This document shows positions 34,624 to 45,494 of a stretch of DNA of 64,000 nt, in pieces. The DNA is taken from contig OX327695.1 in NCBI GenBank assembly GCA_946807835.1, forward strand, positions 22,550,501 to 22,614,500, in the 5' to 3' direction. Position 1 is the first letter of the stretch. Each line of letters begins with the position of its first letter. The DNA comes from Ailanthus altissimus. Lineage: Eukaryota; Streptophyta; Magnoliopsida; Sapindales; Simaroubaceae. A program made the position numbers and the translations under genes. The notes under the pieces are model-generated. The model saw nothing but the letters and a program-made list of their open reading frames with translations, was not told the origin of the DNA and made no database searches.

Positions 34624-35229
34624 GCTAACATTTAGTATTTATATCTCTCAGTGTAGCTAACTATGAGCCCTTATTTAAATACCTTTAGATTTGATTCGAA
34701 CTCCTTCAAATCTACAATGTCTACAATGTCACATGCATATAAATAAGTATTAGTGGTTTAATAAGAATGTACACTTGTATTAATACTTAAGTATATGTAC
34801 ATTTGGGGATGGCACGTAAACACTGGCCCTAACAATCTCCTACTTGCTCCATTACCATTCCTGATGGCATCTCATACACATCAACTTTACGTGTTTCATA
34901 AACACTTTTAAAGTTATGGCCTTTAGATAGTGAATCCGCTAAATTATTTATAGAATACTTCTATAAATAATCACATCTTCTTTAGTCAAGATCCCTCTAG
35001 TTATGTGAGACTTTTCTCAACATGATTAGAGTACTAGTGTCCTCTTGGCACTTTGACTTGTACTATGGCTTTGTTTTATCTCAAACTTATTGGATAGGAT
35101 CCGTCTGTCTTGGAACTCTTCCAAGGCCAGCGACAAACTTACGAATCGTTACTATTGCTTCCGCTCCGTCAATCTGAATTAGCAGTGAATCCCAGTTTAG
35201 TGTTATTTCAACTTCCTTGTACTTAATGA

Positions 35230-36770
35230 GAATGAGTACATTCCTAGATGTAGACTCTCTATCATCTAGGTCAAACTAAAAGTTTGACTCCGTGCATCTT
35301 TTCATTTGTAAGTTGATTTCTCCATATTTGAGAAACTTATCCCGTGTATCGTTAAGGTATCTTAGGATATGTTTGACTACCATCAAATGATGGTCACTTG
35401 AATTAAAATGAAATCTTCTCGTAACTTTTACAGTCAAACTGATCTCAGGTCTCAAACACATCATAGCATACATCAATCTCTAAAGAGTTGATGTATCTGG
35501 TATGTTAGACACTCTAACTATATCATCTTCCATCTAAAGAGACACTATCCTCGAAAGATGAATACAAGTCTATTAGATACGTTAACTATCTCATAGTTAA
35601 CTAACTATATCCATTTAGACGCTATTGATGTAAAATAATTTAGAAGAGTCCTATTAGCTTCCTAGCTCTATCTCTATAAAACTTTATGCTTAGTATAAAG
35701 GAAGTCTCTCTCAAATTATTTATGAAAAATATTTTATGTTACTTCTGACCAATTATAATATATTGACATAATTTCCAATGACCAGTATGTCATCAACAAA
35801 GAGCATCAAGATGAATACCAAGTCTATTAGATACATTAACTATCTCATAGTTAACTAACTATACCTATTTAGACGCTATTGATGTAAAATGATCTAGGAG
35901 AGTCCTATTAGCTTCCTAGCTCTATCTCTATAAAACTTTATGCCTAGTATAAAGAAGCCTTTCCCAAATCCTTTATAGAGAAATTCTTATGAGTTACTTC
36001 TGACCAATTATAATATACTGACATAATTCTCAATGACTAGTATGTCATCAACAAAGAGGCATCAAGATGAATACCAAGTCTATTAGATACGTTAACTATC
36101 TCATAGTTAACTAACCATACCTATTTAGACATTATTGATGTAAAAGATTTGGGAGAGTCCTATTATCTTCCTAGTTCTATCTCTATAAAACTTTATGCCT
36201 AGTATAAAGGAAGCATTTCCTAAATCCTTTATGGAGAAATTCTTACGAGTTACTTCTGACCAATTATAATATACTGACATAATTTCCAATAACCAGTATG
36301 TCAGCAACAAAGAGTATCAAGAAGACTATTATGCTCCTAGTGACCTTTCATGCACACTAGTTCAGAAGTCTGACTAGACGTAAAAACTTCAGACTATTCC
36401 ATGAATTTTTCTTACTCGAGGTATTCACTCCGAAATGCCTTCTATTACATCCATTTGCCAAACTTCAAAGTCATAATATCCTGTAAAAGCAAGTAAAAGT
36501 CTAATTGACTTTAACATCAATACTGGTCCAAAGGTTTTCCCTTAATTTATCCTAGATCACTGAGGATTACCTTTTTAGAACCAATACAGAGCCTAGAAGG
36601 TCTCAACCTTCTACCTGGCTCTCATTACCCATTTGTAAACTCTTTACAACCAATGGGAATAATTCTAACGGGTAACTTAACCAAGTCCCAGACTTGATTC
36701 TGATGCATACAGTCAATATTGTTTTCATAGCTTCTTGCTGCTTCTTGAATCTATGTCTAACGTCGACTCC
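35230..36770 (-). pseudogene. RT and RNase H remnant of the nested copia
   Basis: On the minus strand the RT begins near 36750 with EAMKTNIDCMHQNQVWDLV, followed by KPIGCK-like IPIGCKEFTNG. It continues through the active-site block, which is present three times (35555-36320), then KDLGNASFILGIKFYRDR (near 36200). RNase H appears near 35470: MYAMMCLRPEISL and VVKHILRYLNDTRDK. Frames are broken, so it is inactive. Confidence 0.8.
35555..36320 (-). repeat. Tandem triplication of the RT active-site segment
   Basis: Three head-to-tail units of 253, 256 and about 257 bases start at 35555, 35808 and 36064 (anchor AAGATGAATAC-CAAGTCTATTAG). On the minus strand each unit encodes the RT block around (F)VDDILVIGN. 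The low-coordinate unit reads LFVDDILVIGN, the middle unit has an extra base before it, and the third reads FVADILVIGN. The units are about 90% alike. The repeat lies inside the coding region, not in a UTR. Confidence 0.9.
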
Positions 36771-39290
36771 TTATAGGTCAAGGATAATTTTCTTCTACCA
36801 AGAAAACTATAAGTTCACCTTTAGGCATCAACCATACCTAACAGGTGACCTAGAAATCGTTTTCGACCCATTTAGAGGTGTGGTAAAATGTCATTTCTTA
36901 ATTGAGCCTAAGTTCCCATGCATGGTTCATTGATTTCTAGATTGACTTCACCAAGTTCACTCTTTTTATGATTCTCACAATCCATGAGAAACTCTCTCTG
37001 AAGGATAGCGGTATACCGAGAAACGAACACACTTCGTTTTCTAAATCATAGAACTAGTATCCTATTGAATTAATAAGATATATAATAAACCTAAACTTGT
37101 ACCTCTTGGGTGTTGTTTATCCTGCTAAGTAACTCTTACAAAATAAGATACCCTGCTGCGTAACTCTTACGTAAATAGGACAACCCCAAGTTATAATTTA
37201 TTTAAGATACGGCTTTTTTCCTTTCTGTATCTCATATGAAATAGAAGGAACAACTTCTGATGGAACTTTACTTTATAAGCAGCTGTATTTGGAGCTTTTT
37301 CTTATAAATATAGATCGGTAACACTCATCATCAATCGGATCATATCTAATAAAGTCTGATTCCTCTTCTCCAAAATATCATAATGTTATGGATTACCCAG
37401 AGGACTATAGTGAGTGAGATTCTTATTCTTTTTAAACAAACAAAAACTTGCTGTTGATGTATTCATTTCCTCGATCTAATCAAAGGAATATGATGTACAT
37501 ACTGGTATGTTTGGTCATCTTCGTGAATACACTATTTATAAACTAATTAAGTTTACATGGTCAGATCAGGAATCCAACCATCTTTAACTAGACAGATAAG
37601 TGTCTCACACCTATATGACCAAAACGTATATACCACAGCTCCGTGTCATTTAAGGATTTCAATCTTTAGACATTTTTAATTATATATAATGTGAATTTAT
37701 TAACTAACATTCAGCTAAGAAAATATTATAGTTATTATGTAATTCAACTATTGTATTGCCTTCAAGAAGTAAGTCAAGTTGTTCAACAACTTGGACCTAC
37801 AAGAAATCATCATTTCTTTCTCTCAACTTTACTTCTATTAGCTATTGCATTGTAGTCTCTCTCAATCCCTGCAATATATTGCAAATATGATAGAGACATG
37901 GAGTATCTCATACCCAACTTGAGTTAGCATCATATGCCCTAAAAATGTCTATGTTTGTTAAACACAAACTTGTGGGAGTCTTCATGATAATTCTAAAGCT
38001 TCTAAGGTAGAGGGATTTTCAATATCCAACCTTACTGCAATTGAAACATTTTCTATCTACATGCCTTCTTGTTGATCTTTGGATAAATGTTGTCTCTGAG
38101 AATTGATACTGGGTATCTGCCTCATATTCTTCTCTATTGTACATCCAGTCTCACCAGATATACTTGGATTAGAAAATTAAGCACCCTAAACAAAGAGGGT
38201 TATGCTTTCTCTATTCAATCCTGTAGAGGTGTTATCAGAATTACCTTACAGCAAACTCTGATCAACAATAATCTAAAATTTTATTGAATCCATAACACTT
38301 CTGTGATTCATCCACCGGTCAGAGTAATTCCTAGTACCATAGAGTTGGACTGCATCAACTATACACACCAACTGGTTCATAGTGGCCATTAACTTGACAG
38401 GCAAAATTAACGGGAGATGTAAGCGAAATATTCATTAAATCGCTTAGAGCATTTTAAATCATAGGTATACTAATTATACATTTTTGATTTAAAATGCCCT
38501 CCCACTGCTTTAGATAATCCTGATAATCTCTCAAACGAGAAGACGATAGTTTAAACTTTTTAAACTATACAGCGGAAAGTAGATCCAATTAAAATCTACT
38601 CGGGCCTCACGTTATAGCAATATTGGCCTTTGTAAACCCAACAGGTAGACAATACTTGTCAATTGTATCTCATGCAACTCTTACCACTTGATCCTAAACA
38701 CACCGCTGTAGCAATATTGGATAAGTGTATTCTAGATTAACTTGTCAATGATCAAATATATGCTACCGATACTACCCTCACGCTGTAGCAATATTGGGCA
38801 ATACTTTCGCATATATTTGCCTTATCTCATGTTTAACCGGTATAGTCCAAGCCCAACCAACCAAGTCCCTCACGTTGTAACAATATTGAGAAAAGGCTGA
38901 CGTGACTCGTCTAACACTGTATTGATAAGATGGATCAGAATAAAATATTATCTTATAATATAATATTTTTCAATTTGATTAAGAGAGATTATTATATCTA
39001 TTGTCTCCATACTCTTAGGAATGGTGATTCTCAATTAATTAATTTTTCTATGCAAGCACAACTAATCCCACCAATAGGGCTCCCATTGTGGTTATCAGCA
39101 AAAAAATTAATTCTGGTTTATAATGTAGACCGATAACTCTTTATCACTGCAACTCATAAACCATAATTTATAATATAAATTGATAACTTTTATCACTACA
39201 TCTCATAAATCTACACATGCAAAATTATTCTTGAAACACTTGTTCAAAACACTGTTCCAAAATTTTTACTGTTCATGTGCTATTGTTCAA
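36771..39290 (-). other. Decayed internal region of the nested copia
   Basis: By position this should hold integrase, protease and gag, read leftward. I could not recognise clear domains, and stops are frequent. The motif TGTAGCAATATTGG recurs with spacing of 55-120 bases at about 38610, 38707, 38783 and 38876, next to (C/A)CACCGCTG or CTCACGCTG text, a degenerate local repeat. Confidence 0.45.
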
Positions 39291-39319
39291 GTAAACAGTG
39301 CACCGCCGAGGCGCCACAT

Positions 39320-39520
39320 TTGATCACAGCAGCGCTGGGAGGTCAAACCCCCAGCACCGCGGAGTCAACACACATTGCGGCAGCGCTGGCAGGTCGAACC
39401 TCTAGCGTTGAGACGTGAGCACCGCAGCGCTGAAGGTCGACCCTCTAACTCTGCAGTGCTCATGTCTCAGTGTTGCACCACTAGGAGGTCGTACCTCCAG
39501 CGCTGCGATGCTGACGCTTT
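39320..39520. repeat. GC-rich tandem repeat with internal dyads
   Basis: Four units of about 44-51 bases start near 39329, 39380, 39424 and 39471. The core GCAGCGCTGG-AGGTCGAACCT-CCAGCGCTGC is itself an inverted repeat, so each unit can form a hairpin. The block lies in the leader of the nested copia, between its primer site (39784-39796) and coding region. Similar GC-rich dyads occur at 27549-27580 and 34385-34440. Confidence 0.75.
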
Positions 39521-39783
39521 ACCGTTAGGGCACAAATTCCAAAAATGCGCACCCTAGCATGGGCTTACCAGTACCTTAACGTTGAGGGAAAAAACTTCTA
39601 GCGCCAAGCCTTCAACGCACCAACACTGGGCCGATGAAGCCCAGTACTACGGCATCAGCCCCTTAGTGTGGCAGCGCCTAGTGAACTCCATTTTGGCCTA
39701 CTCATTTCAATACTTGAAACGCGCCATTTTCACTAGGTCATTTACATCCGTTCACTCAAACCACACCCAAATACAGTCTAAAT

Positions 39784-39796
39784 GGTTCTGATACCA
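39784..39796 (-). promoter_or_regulatory. Primer binding site of the nested copia
   Basis: The minus strand reads TGGTATCAGAACC, complementary to the 3' end of a plant initiator methionine tRNA type primer apart from its last bases. Five bases separate it from the LTR edge at 39802. Confidence 0.85.
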
Positions 39797-39801
39797 TTTT
39801 C

Positions 39802-41783
39802 TGTTGGCAGAAAATCTAATTTAGTACACAAGGGTGTATGCATGTGCTATTGTGTCTATTGCCTAAATACGTATGAAATACATATTTAAATCCAGTGGAA
39901 GCGTGAAATAAATAATAAACACAATAAATACAATATATTAATCACATTAATATATTAGAAGGTGTAAGTACTAACCACAACGTATAATGTTATACAGGAT
40001 TTTTTTCGGAGTTCGCATAGAGATCAATTTGTCTGCAGTTCTAGTCACCAATACAGTGGGCTTGGTGAGCTAGATCGGCAATCCGATATTCAGCCCGGGA
40101 TTATTTCTTAATCCCTAAAATAAAATAATTTCATTTTTCTTTATTTTTTTCTTTAGGGAAAAATGAAACAATTTCATTTTTTCCTATCTTTTTTCTTTTC
40201 TTTTCTTCTTCTTCTTCTTCTCATTCTCCATTTCTCTTTTCCTTTTCCCTCGGGCAAAATGCCTCCAACATGCACACACCTCTTTCTTTCTCTTTTTCTT
40301 TATATATATATATAATATAATAATAATATAAAAGAAAGATATTTTGATTATTTAACTATTAAATAATTAAACTGAGAAATGACCATTTTACCCTTCATAA
40401 ATAGTTACCAAGTTTACCCCTAGTGGGTTCCACTAAATTTCACACTTGGATAAACTCAACTAAGGGTCCACAATACGCCACGTGTCATTATACAATTAGT
40501 AAATAACAATTATTGACTAATTATTGTATTTAACACTTAAATACAGGTACGCACGCATTCTCGTATTTTGTTGAATATTGCTAGATTAAACAATTTAATC
40601 CGGCACGTTGCCCCAGTGCAGAATAAGTATACTCCATATCGCTGGACTTCCTAGGTCCTACACCTAATTTGTCAAATGGAACTATTCTATAAGTCCGTAA
40701 GCAATGCCCTACGCACAAGTCACGGATATACAAATTAGCGCGTTGAACCATGCAAGTTGAGGTTATAATGTATACGTATAGTCCTTCCATCATGATATCA
40801 TGAATGTGCGGGGATATAGATTATCACTGTCAAATCCCTTTTTGCTCATCCATATCTTATCTCTAGACTTGTATCTCACTGAACAATATGTGCAAACTCT
40901 TTTGCCATATTATTCTACCCTGACGGAACTCTTTCCTAGGATGATTGCTTGTGGCTACAAGACTTTTTGAGATACAGTCTCGAAGCATCTGGATATCAAA
41001 CTCCCTATAAAAGTTGACGAATCCCATATATGTACACACCGAACTCCATAAACATCAGACCATACCCAGTGACACCCAGCAGTCACACCATGAAAGGTCT
41101 ATGACATGCGCGGAACTAAAGCATGGTGGATTGCTTATAAGCCCACCATGGTACTCAGGTCAAAGGATCACATAAACTACTCAACTCGAGAGAACCCTTC
41201 ATTTACGGCTTATATAAGATGTCTATCGGAGGCCCTCGTAAGTCTGTCCCTTATCCAGTCCTAACTAGATACCCATATGTTAATATGAGCTCCAAGCTCA
41301 CAGTCAACTAGGAACGACTATCTATATCCTATAGGTATGACATATGCTGATCTATTTTAAAAGTATCTATCAACAGACCTACATCGATAGAAATAGATCA
41401 GGGACAAGTATTCAAGAACATACTTATGCAACTAGTATTTCCTGGCACCCGATTGCAACTCTTACAACTATACAGTTACTAGTATATTCCCAGGTCTATG
41501 TTTCATTACAGACAAGGTTCCAACTCTTGGATATGCTGAGTATTATAACCAGCTAACACTCAGCTGTGCTAACATTTAGCATTTGCATCTCTTAGCGTAA
41601 CTAACTATGAGCCCTTATCTAAACACCTTTAGATGTCTGAACTTCTTTAGATCTACAATGTCTGCAATGTTACATGCATAATACTGAATAAATGGGTATT
41701 AGCAATTTAATGGGAATATACACTTATATTAATACACAAGTATATGTACATTCTGGGATGACACACAAGCACTAACCCTAATA
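39802..41783 (-). repeat. Right (5') LTR of the nested copia
   Basis: This 1982-bp LTR is the transcription-start LTR of the element and would drive leftward transcription. It contains pyrimidine-rich TTCTTCTT tracts (about 40190-40235) and a TATATATATA run near 40300. It is not interrupted at GCTAA (41568-41572), and so is the reference for the insertion in the left LTR. Confidence 0.9.
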
Positions 41784-42420
41784 GAATCATGTATGCAATC
41801 ATTTGCACAAGACTAAACATAGCTTAAGCTATGAGTATGGTGAATAAATATATAGCGAATCTTGAAAAGGACCATTGACTTCTAGTTTAGTGGATTATAA
41901 GATATTTGAAAGGAACGTCAGAGTATGATTTGCTATATAAAAGGGTAGAAAAGTGTGATAAAATGATTAAATGATACGTTGACTCAGATTAAGCTTGTGA
42001 CTTAGACAAAAAGAGGTTGTTAACTAGGTATATATTTATAGTGTTTAGATGCAGTGTTTGCTGAAAGTTAGTTTTATAACATGTAATGGCACTATCAACC
42101 ATGGAGGCAAAGTATATAGCTGTGAGAGAAGTTATTAAAGAGGTTGAGTAGTTAAAAGGGATCTGGCTAAAGACAATGGACATGAAAAACAAAATCAAAT
42201 ATATTCATTATTCCATATGAACTTAGAAGGACAAACCTTCTTTTGGTACTAAAGTTTGAAATAAATAAGCATATTTTCTTACAAAAAGTTGACAAAAAAT
42301 TATTTTTGTCATTTCATGGCGTTTACAAGCTAGCTAAAGACACTTAACAGTGAAGAAGCCTAGGTAAGGCCTCATAAAGAGCTTGAAATATTTTATAGAT
42401 CAGTCCCACCTACTAATCAC
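41784..42420 (+). pseudogene. Copia RNase H remnant, 3' part of the split element
   Basis: This continues the element broken at 31407: MYAIICTRLNIA, then NLEKDH, WIIRYLKGTSEYDLLYKR, YVDSD and ALSTMEAKYIAVREVIKEVE-LKGIW, a typical copia RNase H order with stops. After about 42200 the similarity fades and no 3' LTR matching 27000-27931 is visible. Confidence 0.8.
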
Positions 42421-42774
42421 CTTAGAGATTCTAAAAGCTGAGCTGAGATTAAATCGATTTTGGTATTACTTAACCAAGAATTCGATTATGACCTATGCAT
42501 TTTCCTATAACTGATCTCCTGAATACATAAAGATTAAGAAGGAAGAAACGAATAAGGTGACAATAGATGCCCGAGAAAGTTTGTGACCTCAGTTAAGAAA
42601 GCCATAATAAGGTGCGCAAAAGAGTTAGATCACAGAAATACAAAACTGAGCATATATAAATAAATATTAAGAAAATCATAGAACACTGAGCTCCTCAAAA
42701 ATACAATCCCAGATTTATAAACTATTGACTTTCTTCATTATAATAATCAACACCCATATTGCTTAAGTCCTCTC

Positions 42775-42898
42775 ATTTAATATGCACATAATATTTGTCA
42801 TTTTTCTTTCAAAATTCATTACTAAATAATAATCAGCTGATTATTATTTAGTAATGAATTTTGAAAGAAAAATGACAAATATTAGGTGCATATTAAAT
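42775..42898. repeat. Near-perfect 124-bp palindrome without spacer
   Basis: Arm 42775-42836 is the reverse complement of 42837-42898 at 61 of 62 positions (A/C difference at one base). The centre is ATCAGCTGAT and there is no loop. The DNA is AT-rich and non-coding. I see no target-site duplication at its ends. It could form a long cruciform or a 62-bp RNA hairpin. Confidence 0.97.
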
Positions 42899-43164
42899 AT
42901 CAGCTATGCAACTATTTAATCTCAAAGAATGACCAACTTGAAAAAATAGGGTCGATGAGATAGCTACCCTTGACCCCCTCAGAAGATTTGAAATCCCAAT
43001 AAAGATTGTTCGAGGATTGACAAGCTATAAAATGACCTAAGATCTCTATGAGGATCATACAAGGATCAAAAAGTTCCAAGATGATCTGAGATCCCACAAT
43101 GATTGAGAAATTCCAAGATGAACCGAGATCTCACCAGGGTCACTAGAGGATCAAGAAGTCAAAA

Positions 43165-43405
43165 GAGGGTAGAGGCAAGAGCCACAAAGAGATCCTTTTA
43201 ACTAAGTCCTTAAGTAAGTCTTAGAAGAATACAAAAGATAAGAGGGTAAAGGCAATAGCCACTAAGTGACTCTCACAACTAAGTCCTTTCGAGATTTCAA
43301 AAGAAATCACTAGCGTAGAGGCAATAACAATAAAGTGAACCCTCTCAATTGAGTAACCAAAATGGTAGAGGCGATAGCCACCAAGTGACCCTTCAAGCTA
43401 AATTT
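43165..43405 (+). repeat. Degenerate minisatellite, about 75-bp period
   Basis: About four units share the phrase G(G)GTAGAGGCAATAGCCACTAAGTGA, near 43165, 43240, 43314 and 43363. The first intervals are about 75 bases and the last about 50. 42960-43160 just before it has a looser periodicity around GATC-rich phrases (AGGATCA, AGATCTC). No ORF of note. Confidence 0.65.
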
Positions 43406-43859
43406 TTGAGTAGTCCTCAAAATAAAAATAAGAAGTGAAGAACGTAGGTTATTCACCTAAACATGCCTAAAAAAGACAAAGAAAGAAAGTGGATTAAAGC
43501 TGAACAAGTTAAAATTAAAGAACTGTTATGACATGTTTTTCATTTTATTTAAAAGATCCTACTCAGCCAACAAGTGCTTATACACATTAATGCTCACTAA
43601 AGCATGTTAAACACTAAATGGTTTGGAATTGAGCTATAAGAACTTCACTAATCACTTTGGTGATTATCTATAATTAAAATATTAAGCAAAAAAGGTATGA
43701 TCAACGCCACAAATAAATACCATCTATATTGACAAAAATTTAAGTATAAAAAAGAAAATTTTATTGATTGAAGGAAAGTTTTTTACAAATAGAGAGCACT
43801 CAACTCAAATTACAAAAAAATAAAAAATAAAAAAAAGAACAATTCTAAGCATATAAAGC

Positions 43860-45460
43860 AGAGGGTTACTTTTCAGTAGTAAGGGTAGAGAGGCCTTCAG
43901 TGGAAGAGCTTCCATTAACAGCATGAGCAGTTTGCTTGGGCTAAGGAGGAACCACTTTGACATCTAAATCTTCAACTTAGAGGGGTACTTATTTTCCCCC
44001 TCCTCAATTATTGCTCAGCCAGCAATTGCCTCTTCCAACCAAGTAAGATCTAGATCAGGTTAGTATGTCTTAAATAGATTAACATACTTCTCAAAACCTA
44101 TATTGACCCATTTTAAAAATTGGCATTCAAATTTGCTTGCAGCATTAACTTAAGCAGGCTTCAGCTCCTTGGTCAAATCTTTATTCTTTTTGGCGAGCAT
44201 AACATAATCCTTCCAAAACTTTCTAACGAAGCTTTAATGAATCTTTGTCTCAAGAGTAGAAACCCTACTCTCCGTAGTAGCTGTATTGACTTTGACGTCC
44301 TCTGCCTTTACTAAATAATCCTTAAGCTCTTAGCTCTCAATCTTCTTATTTACCTCTGACAAAGACTCTTTAAGATTAGCAACCTTAACCTCGGCCTCAT
44401 TTAGATTTTGCCTATCCTTTATAGCACTGCAACTTTCATCTCGGTCCTGAGCCAGAATAAAGATCGATTGGATAAAACAAAGAGCTATTAGTGACCAAAC
44501 AACTCAATAAATAAATGTAAAACATAAAATTTTATGTGAAAATCACCTCGAGCACATGTCCCATGTTATGCACAAAGGACTTGAATATGTCATACTTCGT
44601 AGTAGTATTAGCATGAGTAGCCTTAATAATACATTTTTCCTCATTTACCAAAGGCACCAATGCATATACCGATCTTGTTTGCCAACTAGAATGCCTGACA
44701 AAGTAAAAACTAAAGACCTCAACTACATCATTGGCCTACTCCGGCTAGGAATAATTTGACTTAGGGGATTCAAATGCATATACCGATCTTGTTTGCCAAC
44801 TAGAATGCCTGACAAAGTATTAGCATGAGTAGCCTTAATAATACATTTTTCCTCATTTACCAAAGGCACCAATGCATATACCGATCTTGTTTGCCAACTA
44901 GAATGCCTGACAAAGTAAAAGATAAAGACCTCAACTACATCATTGGCCTACTCCGGCTAGGAATAATTTGACTTAGGGGATTCACTAAAGAGTCTAATAC
45001 TACTATCCCCCTCATCGAACTACTCTTCATATTCGGTTGTTGTGAATGGGCCGATGGTCTAACACGATTAGCGAAGGCCTTGACTAGCCTTTTTTTCTAT
45101 CAGCTGAAGAGCTCCCACGATCGATTCCCTAATTGGCATACCTCTTCTAGTAAGACCGAGCAGCACGAATACAGCCCAAGGATCCTTACTCGGTCTCTTT
45201 AATCTAAAATTCTGAGACAGATAAGGATACTTCCTGTTGCAATCTTCTTGTTCAATATCTGTAAAAAAAAAAAAAAACCAAGGAAGAATCAGGATCAAAG
45301 AGAAACCAATTTTATATGATAACCGAGCACCACTAAGAGAGAATTGAGAATTACCTCCTCTTTTTGTTTCTTCGATAAATCAACAAGATATTTGACCAAG
45401 CCTGTACTCTTTAAATTTTACATAAGGACTAGCACTTGCTTTCGAGGGCACTAATCAATA
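43860..45460 (-). pseudogene. Decayed spliced gene-like remnant with a coiled coil
   Basis: On the minus strand a discontinuous frame reads: a piece near 45450-45357 ending EETKR, a possible intron 45356-45263 (GTAATT...TTTACAG), a piece with EDCNRKYPYLSQNFRLKRPS and WAVFVLLGLTRRGMP, then further degenerate sequence, a possible intron about 44549-44449, and a heptad-rich part (KDRQNLNEAEVKVANLKESL, then STLETKIH). A tail follows with FWKDYVMLAKKNKDLTKEL and ending SSSTEGLSTLTTEK near 43870. It recalls plant proteins with the putative gypsy-type transposase/gag domain plus coiled coil, but this is a resemblance only. Stops interrupt it and part of it is duplicated (44605-44983). Confidence 0.4.
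44605..44983. repeat. Tandem duplication inside the coiled-coil pseudogene
   Basis: Unit 1 is 44605-44772 and unit 2 is 44817-44983 (about 168 bases, only two or three differences). Between them, 44773-44817 is a third partial copy of the stretch AATGCATATACCGATCTTG to GACAAAGTA. The near identity shows that this duplication is recent compared with the decay of the surrounding sequence. Confidence 0.95.
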
Positions 45461-45494
45461 CTTCCAAAGCACTCATGTAGTAACCATTTATCCA

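Larger units (their letters stand above)
31408..34834 (-). repeat. Left (3') LTR of the nested copia, interrupted
   Basis: This matches 39802-41783 at roughly 85-88% by eye, which implies an old insertion. It carries a TA-rich microsatellite expansion (about 31925-32060) that is far shorter in the right LTR, and a whole solo LTR at 33288-34623. Without that insert it would be about 2.09 kb, against 1.98 kb for the right LTR. Confidence 0.9.
31408..41783 (-). mobile_element. LTR retrotransposon (copia type) nested in the plus-strand copia
   Basis: The left LTR is 31408-34834 (extended by an insertion) and the right LTR is 39802-41783. Both begin TGTTGGC; the left ends CCCTAACA and the right CCCTAATA. 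The primer site (minus strand TGGTATCAGAACC) at 39784-39796 abuts the right LTR with a five-base spacer, and a purine tract (minus strand AGCAAGTAGGAGAT) abuts the left LTR at 34835-34848. Both show the element reads leftward. RT and RNase H pieces confirm copia type. The five-base flanks, GTATT (31403-31407) and GAATC (41784-41788), match at three positions, a decayed duplication. The host copia frame (GSI then MYA) is continuous across the site. Confidence 0.92.
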
